From: Adiantum capillus-veneris
Taxonomy: Eukaryota > Streptophyta > Polypodiopsida > Polypodiales > Pteridaceae
DNA: 64,000 bases
NCBI GenBank assembly: GCA_014529385.2
Contig: CM043959.1
Span: forward strand, 5,202,045-5,266,044
Direction: 5' to 3'
Shown: one piece after another, positions 1 through 11,839 of the stretch
Position numbering within the stretch: the first letter of the stretch is position 1
Layout of the letters: each line of letters opens with the position of its first letter
The notes under the pieces: model-generated
Databases searched by the model: none
Told to the model about the DNA's origin: nothing
Seen by the model: the letters and a program-made list of their open reading frames with translations, nothing else
Program-made: the position numbers and the translations under genes

Positions 1-969
1 TTTTCTTATATATCGTAAACACTTTAAAGTTAGAGCATCTGAACACACATGACAATGAGATACTGGGGGACATATTTGAATTTTTTATTAGTATGAAGGG
101 AAGATTCACCCCATAATCCGATTCAATCCTCGCTTCCGATTTGCATCAGCTTAGATCTCCAACACTCTCTTTTTTTGCTATACATTTAGTACGTGGATCT
201 CTGCTTGGTTTGTTTTTTGTTGTAATTCTGGACACCACTAACTAGGGGAAGGTGCCATTGACATGTCTTTCCAAGTAATGTCAATATTGACATACTTATG
301 TGTCTTGCATGGTGCCTGGTAGCAGGTCTCTTCCTTGAAACCACAAGAGTAGGTACAACTATAGCAGTTAATCTACTTACAAGAACTTGCGTTACATACA
401 AAGACTTGTATTATTTTTTCGGCTACAAAAACTTGTTGTGTATGTAAAAATAGTTGCATTATTATCCAAATTCAATAGACATGTACATATAATTCCTTTC
501 GGGCTCATTTATAATTATATCAAGAGGATTCTTTAGTGTTGTAGGAGTATTCTACCTATGTTTGGCTATCTAATTGGAATTCTCTATTCTGTAGTTGCCT
601 AGTAATGGTAATGGCTGGTGAGCTTGAATATTTGTAATGGGTTTGGTGATGGCCTACACCACTAGGTGGTGATGGTGGATCCACAAATCCCTTACCTAGA
701 CGGTACTTTACTCTTGTTCAGTGCTTCCAATGGTTCTTGAGTGTTTTGGCATAGAATCAACATCTACTAGGTAAATTTAATACTTTATAGTGACTTATTG
801 TTCCTGTAGACTTGGTCGTATAAACTTGGATTGAGGTCAAAAGGGATACATTGAAACCCTAAATTGTGGCAATGTCCTCTAATTTTTTTATATAATCTTT
901 TGTGTTATGGAGTCTATTACTGGCCTTACTCTGTGTATGGGACTTGTTTTGACTAGTAACTTTTGTCTA
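1..969. other. AT-rich intergenic DNA, no gene seen
   Basis: No reading frame of convincing length or composition is present on either strand. I recognise no retroelement motif, RNA gene or promoter here. Confidence 0.6.
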
Positions 970-1356
970 TTATCTACTAACCTTGGGGTTTTTTGATGGA
1001 ACATACACCGTGCATGTTGAGTAGGCGGGCCGCTCGATTTTTGGAATCGGGTGTATTAGATGGAATCTTATTTGATACTTTGTGGCGGGGCACAACACGT
1101 GGAGGAGAGAGAGAAAGGTAGACGGGCACATTTTTTGGTCTGGATCGTAGTGCAAAAAGAGTGTGTTGTGTGCGTACGTCGGGCAGAACGATGCAAATCG
1201 CGCAGCTGGGAGCATGTTGCAGAAGGCGCAATGAGCAAGGTGCTGACCCTCGTCTGCGGGCAAGAGGCGTAGACATTGTGGGGAGATGTGACGTAGGGAC
1301 GATGGGTCAGTCTGAGACAGAGTGGTTTTGGGCCAGGAGATCCGCTGGTATAGTGT

Positions 1357-1463
1357 GCCTTGGGATCCAGAGAAGGCGCAAAAGTTTGCAAATGCAGCAT
1401 TGCTGGGGAACGGTAGCAGTGCCTTGGGATCTAGAGAAGGCGCAAGAGCTTGCAGACACCGCC
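1357..1463 (+). repeat. 64-bp imperfect tandem duplication
   Basis: The segment beginning GCCTTGGGATCCAGAGAAGG at 1357 recurs at 1421 with few substitutions. The period of 64 bp is not a multiple of three, so any frame shifts between copies. Confidence 0.7.
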
Positions 1464-2021
1464 TCTTGCTCTGTGGAGCATGCCATGGCGATGGTGGAGG
1501 AGGAGGGCACCAGAGTCCCGATGGCAGTCATCGCAAGGGATGCTAGGCGAAAGACGGCACCAGTCATGGTGAGCACGGGACATAGTGCGCAGGAACCAGG
1601 GACAATGGAAAGACTTCACTTTTTGATCTTGGGGAAAAGGGCATCTTGCCAATTAATTAATGGGTTGTTTTATTTTAGACCCAGAAAGTATTATAGTCAA
1701 TACGTGGGAATCTTTTTCTCATTTCTTTTTGTAGGAATCTTAGGAGATGCTCTTATAGGTTTGAGCCTTTTTGAGGGAGAAGGGGGGGAAGGTGGGGCAG
1801 ATAGAGAAAGGGGAAAAAAGATAGGTTCCATGTGTTATCATCGAGAATTTTATATTTTTGGAAAAATGATTTTTTGCGAGCTCTGACAGTAGTAACGCTT
1901 GACAGCTCCCACGAGCCTGCAGTCGATGAATGAGCATGCTGCATACTCGAGGCGACGCATTGAGCGCAAGAAATGCTGATGCATATGCATCGGCTATGGG
2001 GAGAGGGAGGTGCATAGATGG

Positions 2022-2023
<2 letters not shown>

Positions 2024-2067
<44 letters not shown>
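2024..2067 (+). repeat. (CT)n microsatellite
   Basis: About 22 uninterrupted CT dinucleotides, one of many GA/CT tracts in the window. Confidence 0.97.
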
Positions 2068-2070
<3 letters not shown>

Positions 2071-3256
2071 TGGCGCGTGCTTTTGGAGGAGCTGCAGAGG
2101 TCTTGGAACCAAAGGTTCTGCATGCAATGTTCGTTGGTGAGAGAGAGGTACAAAGCAAGAGCGATGGGCCTGCCAAGGGGGCAAACTGGTGGACGTGGGG
2201 TGGCGCTCTTGTGTGCACAAATTTCTTTGTGTTGCACTGAAGCGAGGGAAGCGAGATGCAACTGAACGGCTTAAATCCGATGGAATAGGTTGCGCAGAAA
2301 TGTCATCACAGCGGTTGGGCAGCAGCAAGTCGACATGGAAAGCGTGCGTTGAGCTCAGTCGATTTTCCGGTCTCTGTTGTCTGGTCTGTGTAGACATGGT
2401 GATTGCGCATGGCAGGGGAAGGAGGTTCGTTGCTGCGATGACCACCAAGAACATCTCCCGGACTAGCTCCACAAGGCGCAGATCGGACGTAGTGTGGGAA
2501 TCACCGACCGTAAATCTTTTCTTTTTGTGGAGCGCAGCAAGAAGGAATCTTCTCCCTTAATTAATTAATTGAATCGCAAATAGAGCCAGGTATGTTGATT
2601 TTCTACCTATAAATAACTAGCATTATTATCTAAACCTCTCATGAACTTAAAGATGGTCGCAATTGCATTTTTTTGTGGTAGTAATGGATAGGCTTTACCA
2701 AAGTTCATAAGTGCTAACCTATTTCATTATCGAGAAGTCCTGTCTAGCCGTGGGTTACCATGCTCATTTGAGGTTAAGCCTCTTTGATGTTTTCGACAGG
2801 GTCGCTTACATAAGATTTCCTTAATATTATGATCAACTAACCCTTGTCCTAGTAATGTATCTTTTTAGAGCATGACTTTTCTACTAGATTTAACTGGATG
2901 GTTTTGATGCTTTGGCCTTGATTTTTGTAGAGGGATATTCTTTGATAGCTGAGGATACTTAATTTCATGAAAGCCATACTAGGATGTAATTTGGGACTTT
3001 CAATTTTTGTCATGTGGATCATGGGGAGGTGATGACCCCAGGGTCTCCATTCTCTAGTGCTTTAGTTTAATTAATCAAGTCAATTTGTAGGCACGGCACA
3101 CATAGAGATTCATCTAAAATTCTATCTCATAGATGCACTCGCCATACATCACTTGTTGGTTACCCAAACATCGTAGGACCGAAGCCTAGTTTGAACCTAT
3201 CCTAATCCTTTTCATTTTTGTTATTAGATGGATCATTGGCTACGTGTATTATAACA

Positions 3257-3438
3257 ATTGGAATACAAGGAACGCCTATTTATTCCCTCTTACTTTTCAC
3301 AGAGCATCCTCATTTCTCAATAGCATTGGATTCGTAGCCTTCCAAAAATTGGGATACAAGAAACCCTTATCTATTCCCTCTTTACTTTCCACACAGCATA
3401 CTCATTGCTCAATAGCATTGGATGCCTAGCCTTCCAAA
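3257..3438 (+). repeat. 91-bp tandem duplication
   Basis: Unit one (3257-3347) starts ATTGGAATACAAGG and unit two (3348-3438) starts ATTGGGATACAAGA. Both carry TATTCCCTCTT and CTCAATAGCATTGGAT blocks. The copies differ at roughly one base in eight by eye, so this is an old duplication. Confidence 0.8.
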
Positions 3439-3883
3439 AGACCAGCATTGATCATTATCTTTTGGCCATGTCAAAAATTCACCTTTGTATTTTGCTTACT
3501 GCCTCTTGCAAAACAATAACTGATCAAACCCTAAGTTTTTGAATCTAACCATTGAGAATCTTCAGACAAACTACAAGCTTTCCTTGGTGCATCCTAGGCA
3601 TTAGGGAATCTTGATCATCAAGAGGTTTTGGACTTTTAACTAACACTAGTTTGGTACCAAAACAAGACACTTAAGTGTCCTTTTTTGATAAATTTAAATT
3701 AAATAATGCTAATTTCCATAGGAAAGGTATCTTAAAGAACCCTCTTGAGAAGTTTTAATATGTAAGCTAGAGGCTCATTAACAAATATAGTTTTGCAACT
3801 TTGATGCTGGTATCATAAAGTATCAGTCATAAAGAGGACCCGCTCAAGGTTTCAATTGATGTTTTGAGGAAACCAATGTCGTC

Positions 3884-3947
3884 CCCCCCCCCCCCCGGCG
3901 GCACCCCCCCGCCCCCCCCCCACACACACACCCAAAAAAAAAAAAAA
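3884..3947 (+). repeat. poly-C / CA / poly-A low-complexity tract
   Basis: Runs of C interrupted by GGCGG and CG, then a short CA run, then 13 or more A. Runs of this kind are error-prone in sequencing and assembly, so their exact length is doubtful. Confidence 0.9.
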
Positions 3948-4500
3948 TCATGTACCTTGTAGAGAATTGTGATAGATAATATCACACTCATTCATTGGAT
4001 ATTTCCAAGTTTTGTGTGCAAAGAAATTACTCTAAGAGTGTATATAATCATGTAAAGCTGTGTGTGTTTAATATGGAGATTCTATGCATTCACTTGTATT
4101 ACGCAAAGCAAAAATATTCTTTTAATGCATTTGTGGGTTTTTCGATGTGGTACAATGCTTGCTCTATTTATGGAACACTTAACAATGAAACATGCTTTAG
4201 CAAGCTATGATTATTGGATTATAGGAAAATTTCAAAATTAGGCAGGGGAGAAATTTTGTGCTTCGATTGTTGAGACCTATCCTTGAAATCTTCAAAGAGC
4301 TGAAAACCTTTTGTACAAATCAATGAGAGTGTCAAAGTACATTGCATTAACGTGCTTGGGGTGCCCAAAACTTTAGTTTCATTGTTTTTTAGAACAACTT
4401 AGGATTTTGAAAAAAATTCACTTTCAACATTAGATTCAAGCGTCGAATGTATCAAAGACCAAAAAACTTACAATAACAGCCATGCTCAACATGAGCCATG

Positions 4501-5340
4501 GCACCATACAGCCACCATAGATTTCATGATCCTTCCAAAATAGATACATTAGCTATTGAAGGGAGCCACCCTTAAGCTTCAGAGTCCAAAATGAACTATA
4601 AGGAAACAGAGACTGAGGGCTAACCACCAAGAACGAGCAAACAGAGACAAAGACAAAGAAGGTAATACCATAATATGGGGGGATCCTGAAAGCTCCATCA
4701 CCAACGAGACTAAATCCGCAAAAGCACTCGGATCCGACCATACACCATCAACCCACATACACCAAGCTTTCAAGGTAGAGCCTTGCACCTTCAGCTGGCT
4801 GACAAGGCGATGCCACCAAGTAGTAGAAGCCTACCACACCCTACTCCTTGTCGTCGAGCCCACCAAGACCCCACAGGGCACCACCAAATGCTGATCGAAC
4901 ACGCAGCAAGACTAGCAAAGCGGATAGTAACCAGTAGAAGCCAATGTAACCCAACCAACACTCCACACACCCCCAAAGGCAAGCATGTTTGCTCCAGGAA
5001 AGAGCAGGGTTGCCGCAACCCTAGGCCCAAAAAGAAAACCATTTTTGAGAGAGCAACCCGACGACTATGGAAGAAAGGATAGCCGAGGGCCCTTACCCTG
5101 GACCACCGCCGCCCATCGAGCTTCCATAGCCAACTAGTCTGACATTTAGACCTGTCAAGATCCTGGATACTGAGAGTTGACGGCCCCTAGATAGCCTGCG
5201 TTTGAGGCCCTCTCCTCGGTGCGTGATCGCCAGAGCTGACACCCTCTCCCAATGAGAGAGTATATCCTCCCCCTACTCCCAACGCACATAGCAGGTTGTT
5301 CCCTAAGCTATTCTCTTGGTTTTAACCAAATAGAGGAAGT
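4501..5340. other. mixed-composition block, unassigned
   Basis: Short open frames occur on both strands (for example 4553-4788 minus, 4783-5082 plus, 4791-5042 minus) without recognisable motifs. Base composition is richer in C than the flanks, so it may be old transposon sequence. I cannot assign it. Confidence 0.35.
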
Positions 5341-6190
5341 TGTAGTTGTCAAAATGCATTAAAACAGCCCCAATTGCATGAGAGGACCTTTACAAAGCCA
5401 ACATTTTCCAATTATGGGATTTGGCTTATGTATACTATATATTAAGGAGACTGATTTTTCAGTGTCACGTGTCGTAATTTCTTTTATCCGGCTACAATGA
5501 GGACAGTGCGTACGCAGGAGGGAGAGAGAAAGAGGGAGAGGCGACGGAAGGCCACCGGCCACACTAATGAGTCATAAGTGGCTCAAAAACTAATCCTTCA
5601 AAAGCACCACATTGTTTTGGAACCTTAGTTTCTAACAAATTACAGTAACAAACACAAAAACATCAATTATTGAAAAAGTTATGATAATTTCATGTGATAA
5701 AACAACTTAAAATTTTAATGAAAATTGTAACTTAGAACTTAAGCTTACTCTCAGAATCATAGCTACGTTTTAATCGGAACCTACTCGGTCTACACGCACT
5801 ATTAACCGAAATCTCCCCAGATCCGCCCGTCCCTCTCTCTCCTCTCTCCTCCATCAGTCCTCCCTCTGCGCCTTGCACGCGTGCGCGCACACACACACAC
5901 GTACGCGCGTCTGCTCTTTTGCTCAAAAATAGAGTCTCCCATGGCGGCAGATTCGTGTTGCTTTTCCCCCTTTTTCGATCAAGCTCGTCCTACTCCTGTC
6001 ACTCCTTCAGCCCGTCAGCAGGCCTCCCAAGCTATCCACTCCTGCGCGGCCAACCTTGGCTCTGCACAGTTCTGCCTGTCGCGTCTGTGCTTCTGCGAAA
6101 TACTCCACCGACTCAACCTCTCTCTCTCTCTCATAACACGCCTTGACTAACTCTGCTCGTCAGATATTTCCCATGACATTTAAATTCTCT

Positions 6191-6193
<3 letters not shown>

Positions 6194-6233
<40 letters not shown>
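6194..6233 (+). repeat. (CT)n microsatellite
   Basis: About 20 CT units, followed shortly by a poly-C run at 6246-6256. Confidence 0.97.
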
Positions 6234-6235
<2 letters not shown>

Positions 6236-6666
6236 CACCACGTGCCCCCCCCCCCTCTTTTCCCTCAAAGACTCAACAACATCTAGTGACATTCGCGTTA
6301 ATTCACCCCAAACCAGAATTGGGCACGCCTACTGGGGCTACGTTGCACCTCATTAGTTTATTAATGAGGTAGATTCCTCGCCAAGGCTGTGAGCCGAAGC
6401 AAAAGTCCGGTGGGGTTCGGTTCCCGCGCTCGAGTTCCAGCTGCTGCAAGGCATCTATCTGCGGCTGTGTCGCACCACGAGCAGGTCGCAACGCAACACT
6501 ACCTGCCTTTAGCTGTGTGCACCGCCTTTGTGCACTGCCCTATTCGAGCAATCTTGAGTTGCGGGCCGGCAATAGCCATCGCGAGGAGCGTCCACTGTGT
6601 GCCACTATATCACCACCTCACAACCGACCAATCGCCACCTGCATTCACCATTGTAACTGTGCATCC

Positions 6667-6668
<2 letters not shown>

Positions 6669-6759
<91 letters not shown>
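6669..6759 (+). repeat. (GA)n microsatellite, about 45 units
   Basis: An uninterrupted GA run of about 91 bp, the longest dinucleotide tract in the window. Lack of interruption suggests recent expansion. Confidence 0.97.
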
Positions 6760-6760
<1 letters not shown>

Positions 6761-6828
6761 ACCCAAGAAGCTATTCCCTCACTGTTTTGTGTGACGATCA
6801 GCTCGAGCAGGGTGCACTCTCGGAGCAA

Positions 6829-6831
<3 letters not shown>

Positions 6832-6889
<58 letters not shown>
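6832..6889 (+). repeat. (GA)n microsatellite
   Basis: About 29 GA units, only about 72 bp after the preceding GA tract. Confidence 0.97.
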
Positions 6890-6892
<3 letters not shown>

Positions 6893-7603
6893 TCTGCCTC
6901 CACGCAGTTCCCTCGTCCATCTCGCAAACTGAAATGCAAGCTAGACAGAATAAAAAAAATCATCGTGCGCCGCCCTTCCTCCGCACTCCAGCTCCTTCTC
7001 CTCACCTCTGCAATACAAACGTCACTGCATTCCTCTCTCCTCCACGTGCCGCGCTTAGCTTTTTTTCCTTGGTAGACATGAGAACATCCCCTCAAATTCC
7101 GATTAATGTGTCCTACGAAAATTAGGACAACACACTACTCTCCCAAAAGAACTTGTATTTTGACATGGAAAAAATCCGCTTCGATTTTTGCATCATAATC
7201 AACCTTCGATAGAAGCAATGTGTAAAATTTTTGATCCTAACTTGACCAAAAAAAAAAAAAAACCAAACTTGGTAGAAAAATAGGACACTTGTCCAAGCTC
7301 TACTTTTGTTTTTCATTACATAGAATCTCCCCAAGATGCTTTAACATCTCTAATTAACACGTCCATGCACGTCACCATTTAAAATCAATCTTAATGAGTA
7401 GGATTTGAACACATCACGTATATAGTATGTATGTATCTCAACCTTAACCACTAAGCTATATACCTACGTTGGTCCTTGAGTCCCTTTGAGCCATAAAAAA
7501 TAAAATACAAACACCCCCCCCCCCCCCTTCTCTTTTCCCTTTTTTTTCCCACCCTTCCCTTTTCCTTTCTTCCCCCTCCCCCACCCACCCCCACCCCCAC
7601 CCC

Positions 7604-7765
7604 AAACTAATTAATTAATGGCTCTTGAAAAAGTCTTTTTGGCTGCCTACTTGTAGCATTAGTGTTTAAAACACCCCCCCCCCCCCCCCTCCCCCAAAAA
7701 ACTAATTAATTAATGGCTTTTGAAAAAGTCTTTTTGGCTGCCTACTTGTAGCATTAGTGTTTAAA
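7604..7765 (+). repeat. 95-bp-period duplication bounded by poly-C
   Basis: Two 67-bp copies (7604-7670 and 7699-7765) begin AAACTAATTAATTAATGGCT and end CATTAGTGTTTAAA. They differ by one base. Each is preceded by a C-rich run. The near identity indicates a recent duplication, plausibly by slippage between the C runs, or an assembly duplication. Confidence 0.9.
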
Positions 7766-8507
7766 AAACCTTCCCCTAGTGTTACTAAACTTGAAGAGTG
7801 AATCTTTGCTTCTAGTTGAGGTTTGGAAGAACCCTCTACACACATAATCCCCTCAAACATAAAATCTACTAGTCCCTTATCATAGAGGAAGATAAACTAT
7901 AAATGGCTACCTTGTATTCCGTCATTCTCAAGAAGCTAAATCTATGATCGCCTCCTCTTTTGAGGTGCACGTAGCCTTGGCTGTGCCTCTTCCACCTTGT
8001 AGGTTGTTGGAGTTGGATGTCGCTTGAGTTGATCATAAATTGTGGGTCCACAAATTTGTTAATTTTCTAGCTTCTCTTTTTTTATAAAAGTCCTTGAGTT
8101 GCTCCTTAATTCTAGTCTTTGAACAATATATATTTTTTAGTAAAATCTTAAAAAGATTTTTTTTTTGGATGACAATTTTGAGTTTGATTTAAACTCTTCT
8201 CCTTATTCATGGCTAATGATTCTAAGTGTAATAATCTTCACGGTTACTTTTGTATTAAGACTTCTAATCCTTAGGACAAAGGGAAAAATAGCTATGTTTA
8301 GAATTTTCGAAATGCATTTTGACAATATGTAAAATTTATATGCTATTTTTCCATAATAGGAACTATAAAGCAAGTACTATGTGGGTAGATAATTTGATCC
8401 TGTATATTGTGCATTGTCTTGATCTCTTTTTTTTAATTATTTTCATTTGATCTGGCATATTGTGCACCATCTTGATTGCTTTTTTTTTCATTTTATTCTT
8501 CTCAAAT
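7766..8507. other. AT-rich intergenic DNA
   Basis: No gene or element domain is recognised between the 95-bp duplication and the LTR of Copia-1. Confidence 0.5.
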
Positions 8508-8731
8508 TGTTACAATATATGTGATTTTGATTGTATGAACTCTTAGATCGCCGGGGTATTTTTTTCTTTCACTAGGAGGTCTTTTCCCTCGTACATTATA
8601 TATATGCTCATCACTTCAGGGCTAACTTATCTTTTTATTTGCACACTAAGAAATACACTCTTTATTTTGTGCCTTGAGTTTCTTCATCTTCACCAAGTTG
8701 TGTGTGCATCCCTGCAACCCTAGTTCCAACA
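8508..8731 (+). repeat. 5' LTR of Copia-1
   Basis: It starts TGTTACAATATATG and ends TTCCAACA, directly before the primer site. It aligns along its length with the 227-bp LTRs of Copia-2, including the CGCCGGGG block and the GCACACTAAG block near the 3' end. It is strongly diverged. Confidence 0.82.
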
Positions 8732-8733
8732 AT

Positions 8734-8745
8734 TGGTATCAAAGG
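8734..8745 (+). other. primer-binding site, Copia-1 (initiator Met tRNA)
   Basis: TGGTATCAAAGG lies two bases after the LTR. It is a mutated form of TGGTATCAGAGC, the usual plant copia site complementary to initiator methionine tRNA. Confidence 0.75.
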
Positions 8746-9099
8746 AGGTTGTGTCCTCCCGAGCATAGTCGCCAGCATCGCCATCACCCCCCTGCTCACT
8801 TTTTTTGAAGCAGAAGGGGTGAGGTTTGGTGAACGTCAATAGGTTGAGTAATACTTGAGGAGCACACATTGAGCTTGATATGCTCAAAATTTTTATTTGA
8901 GCTCATTTTCGTCTCTGTTTCCACTACTAGCAGTATTGTGTAGGCAATTTTGTCCTTTTGTACATAACTCTGGTCGGTGCAAATTTTTGCAGAACAGGTT
9001 TTTTACAGTCCTCTTTGGGTTGTGCTACATAGCACATGCTAGTTTTACGTCATTTTTGCTCTTTCAGAGCGGATTTCAAATCAGGTGCAGTCACTTGGA

Positions 9100-9830
9100 T
9101 TGGTTGACAACATCGCATATGTTTTCAAGATGCTTGCTTTTGAGGAAAAAATGGATGGGAATAACTACCCAATGTGGGATTACATGATGACGAATGTTCT
9201 TGTGTCAAAGGGCTTTTTAAGCCATTGATGTACATCCGCCTTCGCAGATACACGCTCTATTGGGTGATGTTGTAGGTTCTAGCAAGTATGTTGCTGATAG
9301 AGTTGTTTTGCCTTTGGCTGTGCAATCTTGTTGGGGTGTTAGAGATGACAAGCTCATGAATTGATTTCATTATTTCTCATATTCATTTAGCAAAATTAGC
9401 AAAATAGGCTTGGATACGTTGTCTAGTCTTTATGGAAGTCACAATGAGGCTAAAGTTGCATTGTTGCATAAAGAGTTGGAGTCAAAGATTATGTAAGAGG
9501 AAGACAACATGGACACTTTTCTTGAGCACTCGTATCAAGGATATCAATCAATGAGAAACTCATTTGGTAGGTGAAGTTATTTATGATAATTCACTTGTGT
9601 AGACTATTCATTGCCAAACTCTCATAGACTTTTGCTAGTACTTGGAGACTTATGACCCAAAGACCTCATGCTATCAAGTTGGATGCATTATGCACATTTT
9701 TGTTACACGAGTCACTTTCAAGAAAGAATAGGGCTAAACAAGGTGCAGTTGAATAGGATTTTGTTGCTGCTCAAAGAAAAGGTGGTAATAGCAATGTAGA
9801 TACTTCTCATGGCTCTTGAGTGAGTAGCAA
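9100..9830 (+). pseudogene. copia gag remnant
   Basis: Fragmentary frames match the Gag of Copia-2: a start region with VFKML, GNNYPMW and VLVSKG, then blocks corresponding to its central alpha-helical capsid-like part. Gag would form the cytoplasmic virus-like particle that packages element RNA. Several stops and frame changes interrupt it, and the zinc-knuckle region near 9890 is garbled. Confidence 0.75.
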
Positions 9831-10099
9831 ATCACCTTTTTTGTGACTTTGTTGGAAGCAACTCGTCTAGAAATTCTACTGGAAAAGGCAAGAAGAAGAT
9901 GCGATGCCATTATTGCAAGGCTAAAAGGTAAACAAGGCCAAGAAGAAAGAGATTGGATCTACTACCAGTGCAGCTATTGTAGATATTTTGGGAATGAAGT
10001 TTGTGCTATTGATGTAGATGCAAAGTGGGCATTTTAGTGCTGAGTGTAATTATGATCCTTCTATCCATGATGAATGTATGCTAGTTTGCTACAGAATCA

Positions 10100-11208
10100 C
10101 ATATTCGGTACTTTGATATTGGTGCTACAAAGCACATTACTTTACATCGTGATTATTTTCCTCTCTCAAGACCATTCCTCATAGGAATAGGGTTACTTGT
10201 GCCAACAATAGCTCTTATCCGATCAAGGGAGTTAAAAAGATTGTGCTAACTAATGTGAATGACAATTCTTTCACACATGTTGATGCACTTTATATACCAA
10301 GGATAAAAACCCTTTTTCTACATCTGCACTTGCAAGACTTGGTATTGTTTTCAAATTTGTGGATGATAGATGTATGATTCATCGTCTCAGTTTTGTTGAT
10401 AAATTTTTTGCATATGGCATTTTTTATCGTGGTGTGTTGTGTAAGCTCACTCTGTATGACAAGTATGGGAAAAATTTTGCAAATGCCATTGTGGATTCAA
10501 AGGCTATTTCAGATGCTAAACTTTGGCATGCATGTTTTGGACATTCGATTTTTTCCAGTTTGCTACATTTGCAAAAATCTGATATGATTGCTTCTTTGCC
10601 ACCTCTTGAAGCACCTTCTAAACATGTTTGTGAAGGCTATATTTTTGGGCAAAATTTTGCAAATGCCATTGTGGATTCAAAGGCTATTCCAGATGCTAAA
10701 CTTTGGCATGCACGTTTTGGACATTTGATTTTTTCCAATTTGCTACATTTGCAGAAATCTGATATGATTGCTTCTTTTCCACCTCTTGAAGCACCTTCTA
10801 AACATGTTTGTGAAGGCTATATATTTGGGTGAAATGTAGCATTCAAAGTTTCCAAATGATGGTTCAATAAGGGATAAATGCAGGTTGCTACTTGTGTATA
10901 GTGAAATCTGTGGGCCTATGCAAACTCCATCCTTGGGTATTACAGGTACTTTGTGACTTTCATTGAAGATTACTCCAAGCACGCATGGGTGTATCTACTT
11001 AAAGCTAATTCTGAAGTGTTCATGTGTTTTAACCAATTTTTGGTTATGGCTAAAAATGTCTCTAAATGTACTATGGGCACCCTCCGTTCATATCGAGGGG
11101 GAGAGTATATGTCTCATGAATTTAATGCATTTTTGGCTTGTGTGCTATATACACCACAACAAAATGGTGTTGTTGAAAGAAGAATCAAGTCGCTTATGGA
11201 GATGGCAT
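10100..11208 (+). pseudogene. copia protease-integrase remnant
   Basis: The protease active site reads Asp-Ile-Gly-Ala near 10120, so the usual Ser of DSGA is Ile. The pre-integrase and H2C2 region follows (10359-10832, open) and is duplicated in frame. The integrase core is at 10953-11208. Its second catalytic Asp is Tyr (LRSYRGGEY instead of LRSDRGGEY), and residues before TPQQNGVVER are deleted. The catalytic Glu is retained. The protein cannot be active. Confidence 0.85.
10468..10827 (+). repeat. in-frame 180-bp tandem duplication within integrase
   Basis: Unit one (10468-10647) and unit two (10648-10827) each begin with AAAATTTTGCAAATGCC-like sequence and end in CATGTTTGTGAAGGCTATAT. 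The period is exactly 180 bp (60 codons), so the open frame runs through both. Each unit encodes one copy of the His-His-Cys zinc-binding region of integrase. Copia-2 has this segment once. The copies differ at only a few sites, so the duplication is younger than much of the element's decay. Confidence 0.95.
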
Positions 11209-11317
11209 GATGTATGGTGAAGATCAAGCTTTACCACATCCCTTTTGGCTTGAGGTTGTCGTGTGTACTACTTATATATTTGACAGGTCTCCCACCAAAG
11301 GTTTTGTCAAGAAGAAA

Positions 11318-11447
11318 CAAGAAAATAAAGTGTGAAAATGTAAGAAAGGTTTGTATGAGTTGAAGCATTCTCCTTGTGCTTGGTTTGAGAAACATGACAC
11401 TCATTTGGTTAAATGAGGCTCTCGTAACAATCCAATTGAAAGCAATC
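11318..11447 (+). pseudogene. copia reverse-transcriptase fragment
   Basis: The frame reads KGLYELKHSPCAWFEKHDTHLVK, matching ALYGLKQSPRAWYEKADTHLIK in the RT of Copia-2, followed by GSRNNPIES. The upstream RT catalytic blocks and everything after this point are missing. Confidence 0.85.
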
Positions 11448-11462
11448 CTCCCTCTCCCTCTC

Positions 11463-11500
<38 letters not shown>

Positions 11501-11805
11501 CCCCCCCCCCCCCCCCAAAACATCTCTTTCTTACTAACTTCTTCCCTCCCTTTCACATCTACCTACCACTATCTTGCTCTCTTTCCCTCCCCCTACCTCC
11601 ACATCTCTTTCTCACTAACTTCTTCCCCCCCTGCCCCCCCACCTACCTCTCTCTCTCTCTCTCTTTCCTCCCACCATCACCTTGCCTAGATGCATCCCTC
11701 TCCCACACCCTTTATCACTATTTCTCCCTCCATCCATCTCTCTGGAAAGATCCCACTCCCATACTATCTCCTCTCTCTCTCTCTCTCTCTCCAAAAAGAG
11801 AAGGG
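11448..11805 (+). repeat. CT-rich and poly-C low-complexity DNA
   Basis: CT runs (about 11468-11498, 11648-11664, 11769-11791), a C run (11498-11516), and two copies of an ACATCTCTTTCT(T/C)ACTAACTTCTTCC block (about 11519 and 11600). Confidence 0.85.
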
Positions 11806-11839
11806 GAGAGATAGAGTATAATAGAGGAAATTAGGTTTA

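Larger units (their letters stand above)
970..2560. other. GC-richer block with accidental open frames
   Basis: This block is clearly richer in G and C than its surroundings and has overlapping open frames on both strands, the longest at 1161-1886 (+, 241 codons). None shows a recognisable domain. Several frames simply read through the CT microsatellite at 2024-2067 as Arg-Glu or Ser-Leu runs. A 64-bp imperfect direct repeat lies at 1357-1463. It could be a decayed exon or transposon fragment; I do not call a gene. Confidence 0.4.
2561..4500. other. AT-rich intergenic DNA
   Basis: No gene or transposon domain is recognised. The stretch contains a 91-bp tandem duplication (3257-3438) and a C/CA/A low-complexity tract (3884-3947), listed separately. 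Confidence 0.55.
5341..7120. other. microsatellite-rich non-coding block
   Basis: Contains CA (5888-5900), CT (6194-6233), poly-C (6246-6256) and two long GA tracts (6669-6759, 6832-6889). Long apparent frames at 6389-7125 are mostly Arg-Glu repeats translated from the GA tracts and are not genes. CT/GA-rich sequence of this kind often lies in plant 5' leaders, but no gene can be tied to it here. Confidence 0.5.
8508..11447 (+). mobile_element. Copia-1: decayed Ty1/copia element, 5' LTR to partial RT
   Basis: A 5' LTR, a primer-binding site and fragments of gag, protease, integrase and reverse transcriptase follow in copia order. All match the better preserved Copia-2 at 46.8-52.2 kb, so they are one family. 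The reading frame is broken by many stops and indels. A large deletion joins the end of integrase (about 11290) to late RT (about 11318), and the element stops near 11447 in CT-rich DNA, with no 3' LTR. This is an old, inactive copy. Confidence 0.88.

Noticed and set aside
970-1400. Minus-strand open frames of about 100 codons
   Set aside because: Several frames are open at once in GC-rich DNA, with no motif.
1161-1886. 241-codon open frame
   Set aside because: No domain, no promoter or splice support, and it overlaps equally long frames on the other strand.
4783-5082. 99-codon Arg/Pro-rich open frame
   Set aside because: The opposite strand is open too (4791-5042), the composition is unusual and there is no domain.
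6303-6491. tRNA-derived SINE (GGTTCGGTTCC resembles a B box near 6416)
   Set aside because: No convincing A box at the right distance, no poly-A or T tail and no duplication seen.
6389-7125. Long overlapping open frames with Arg-Glu or Ser-Leu repeats
   Set aside because: They are translations of GA/CT microsatellites; the flanking codons show no domain.
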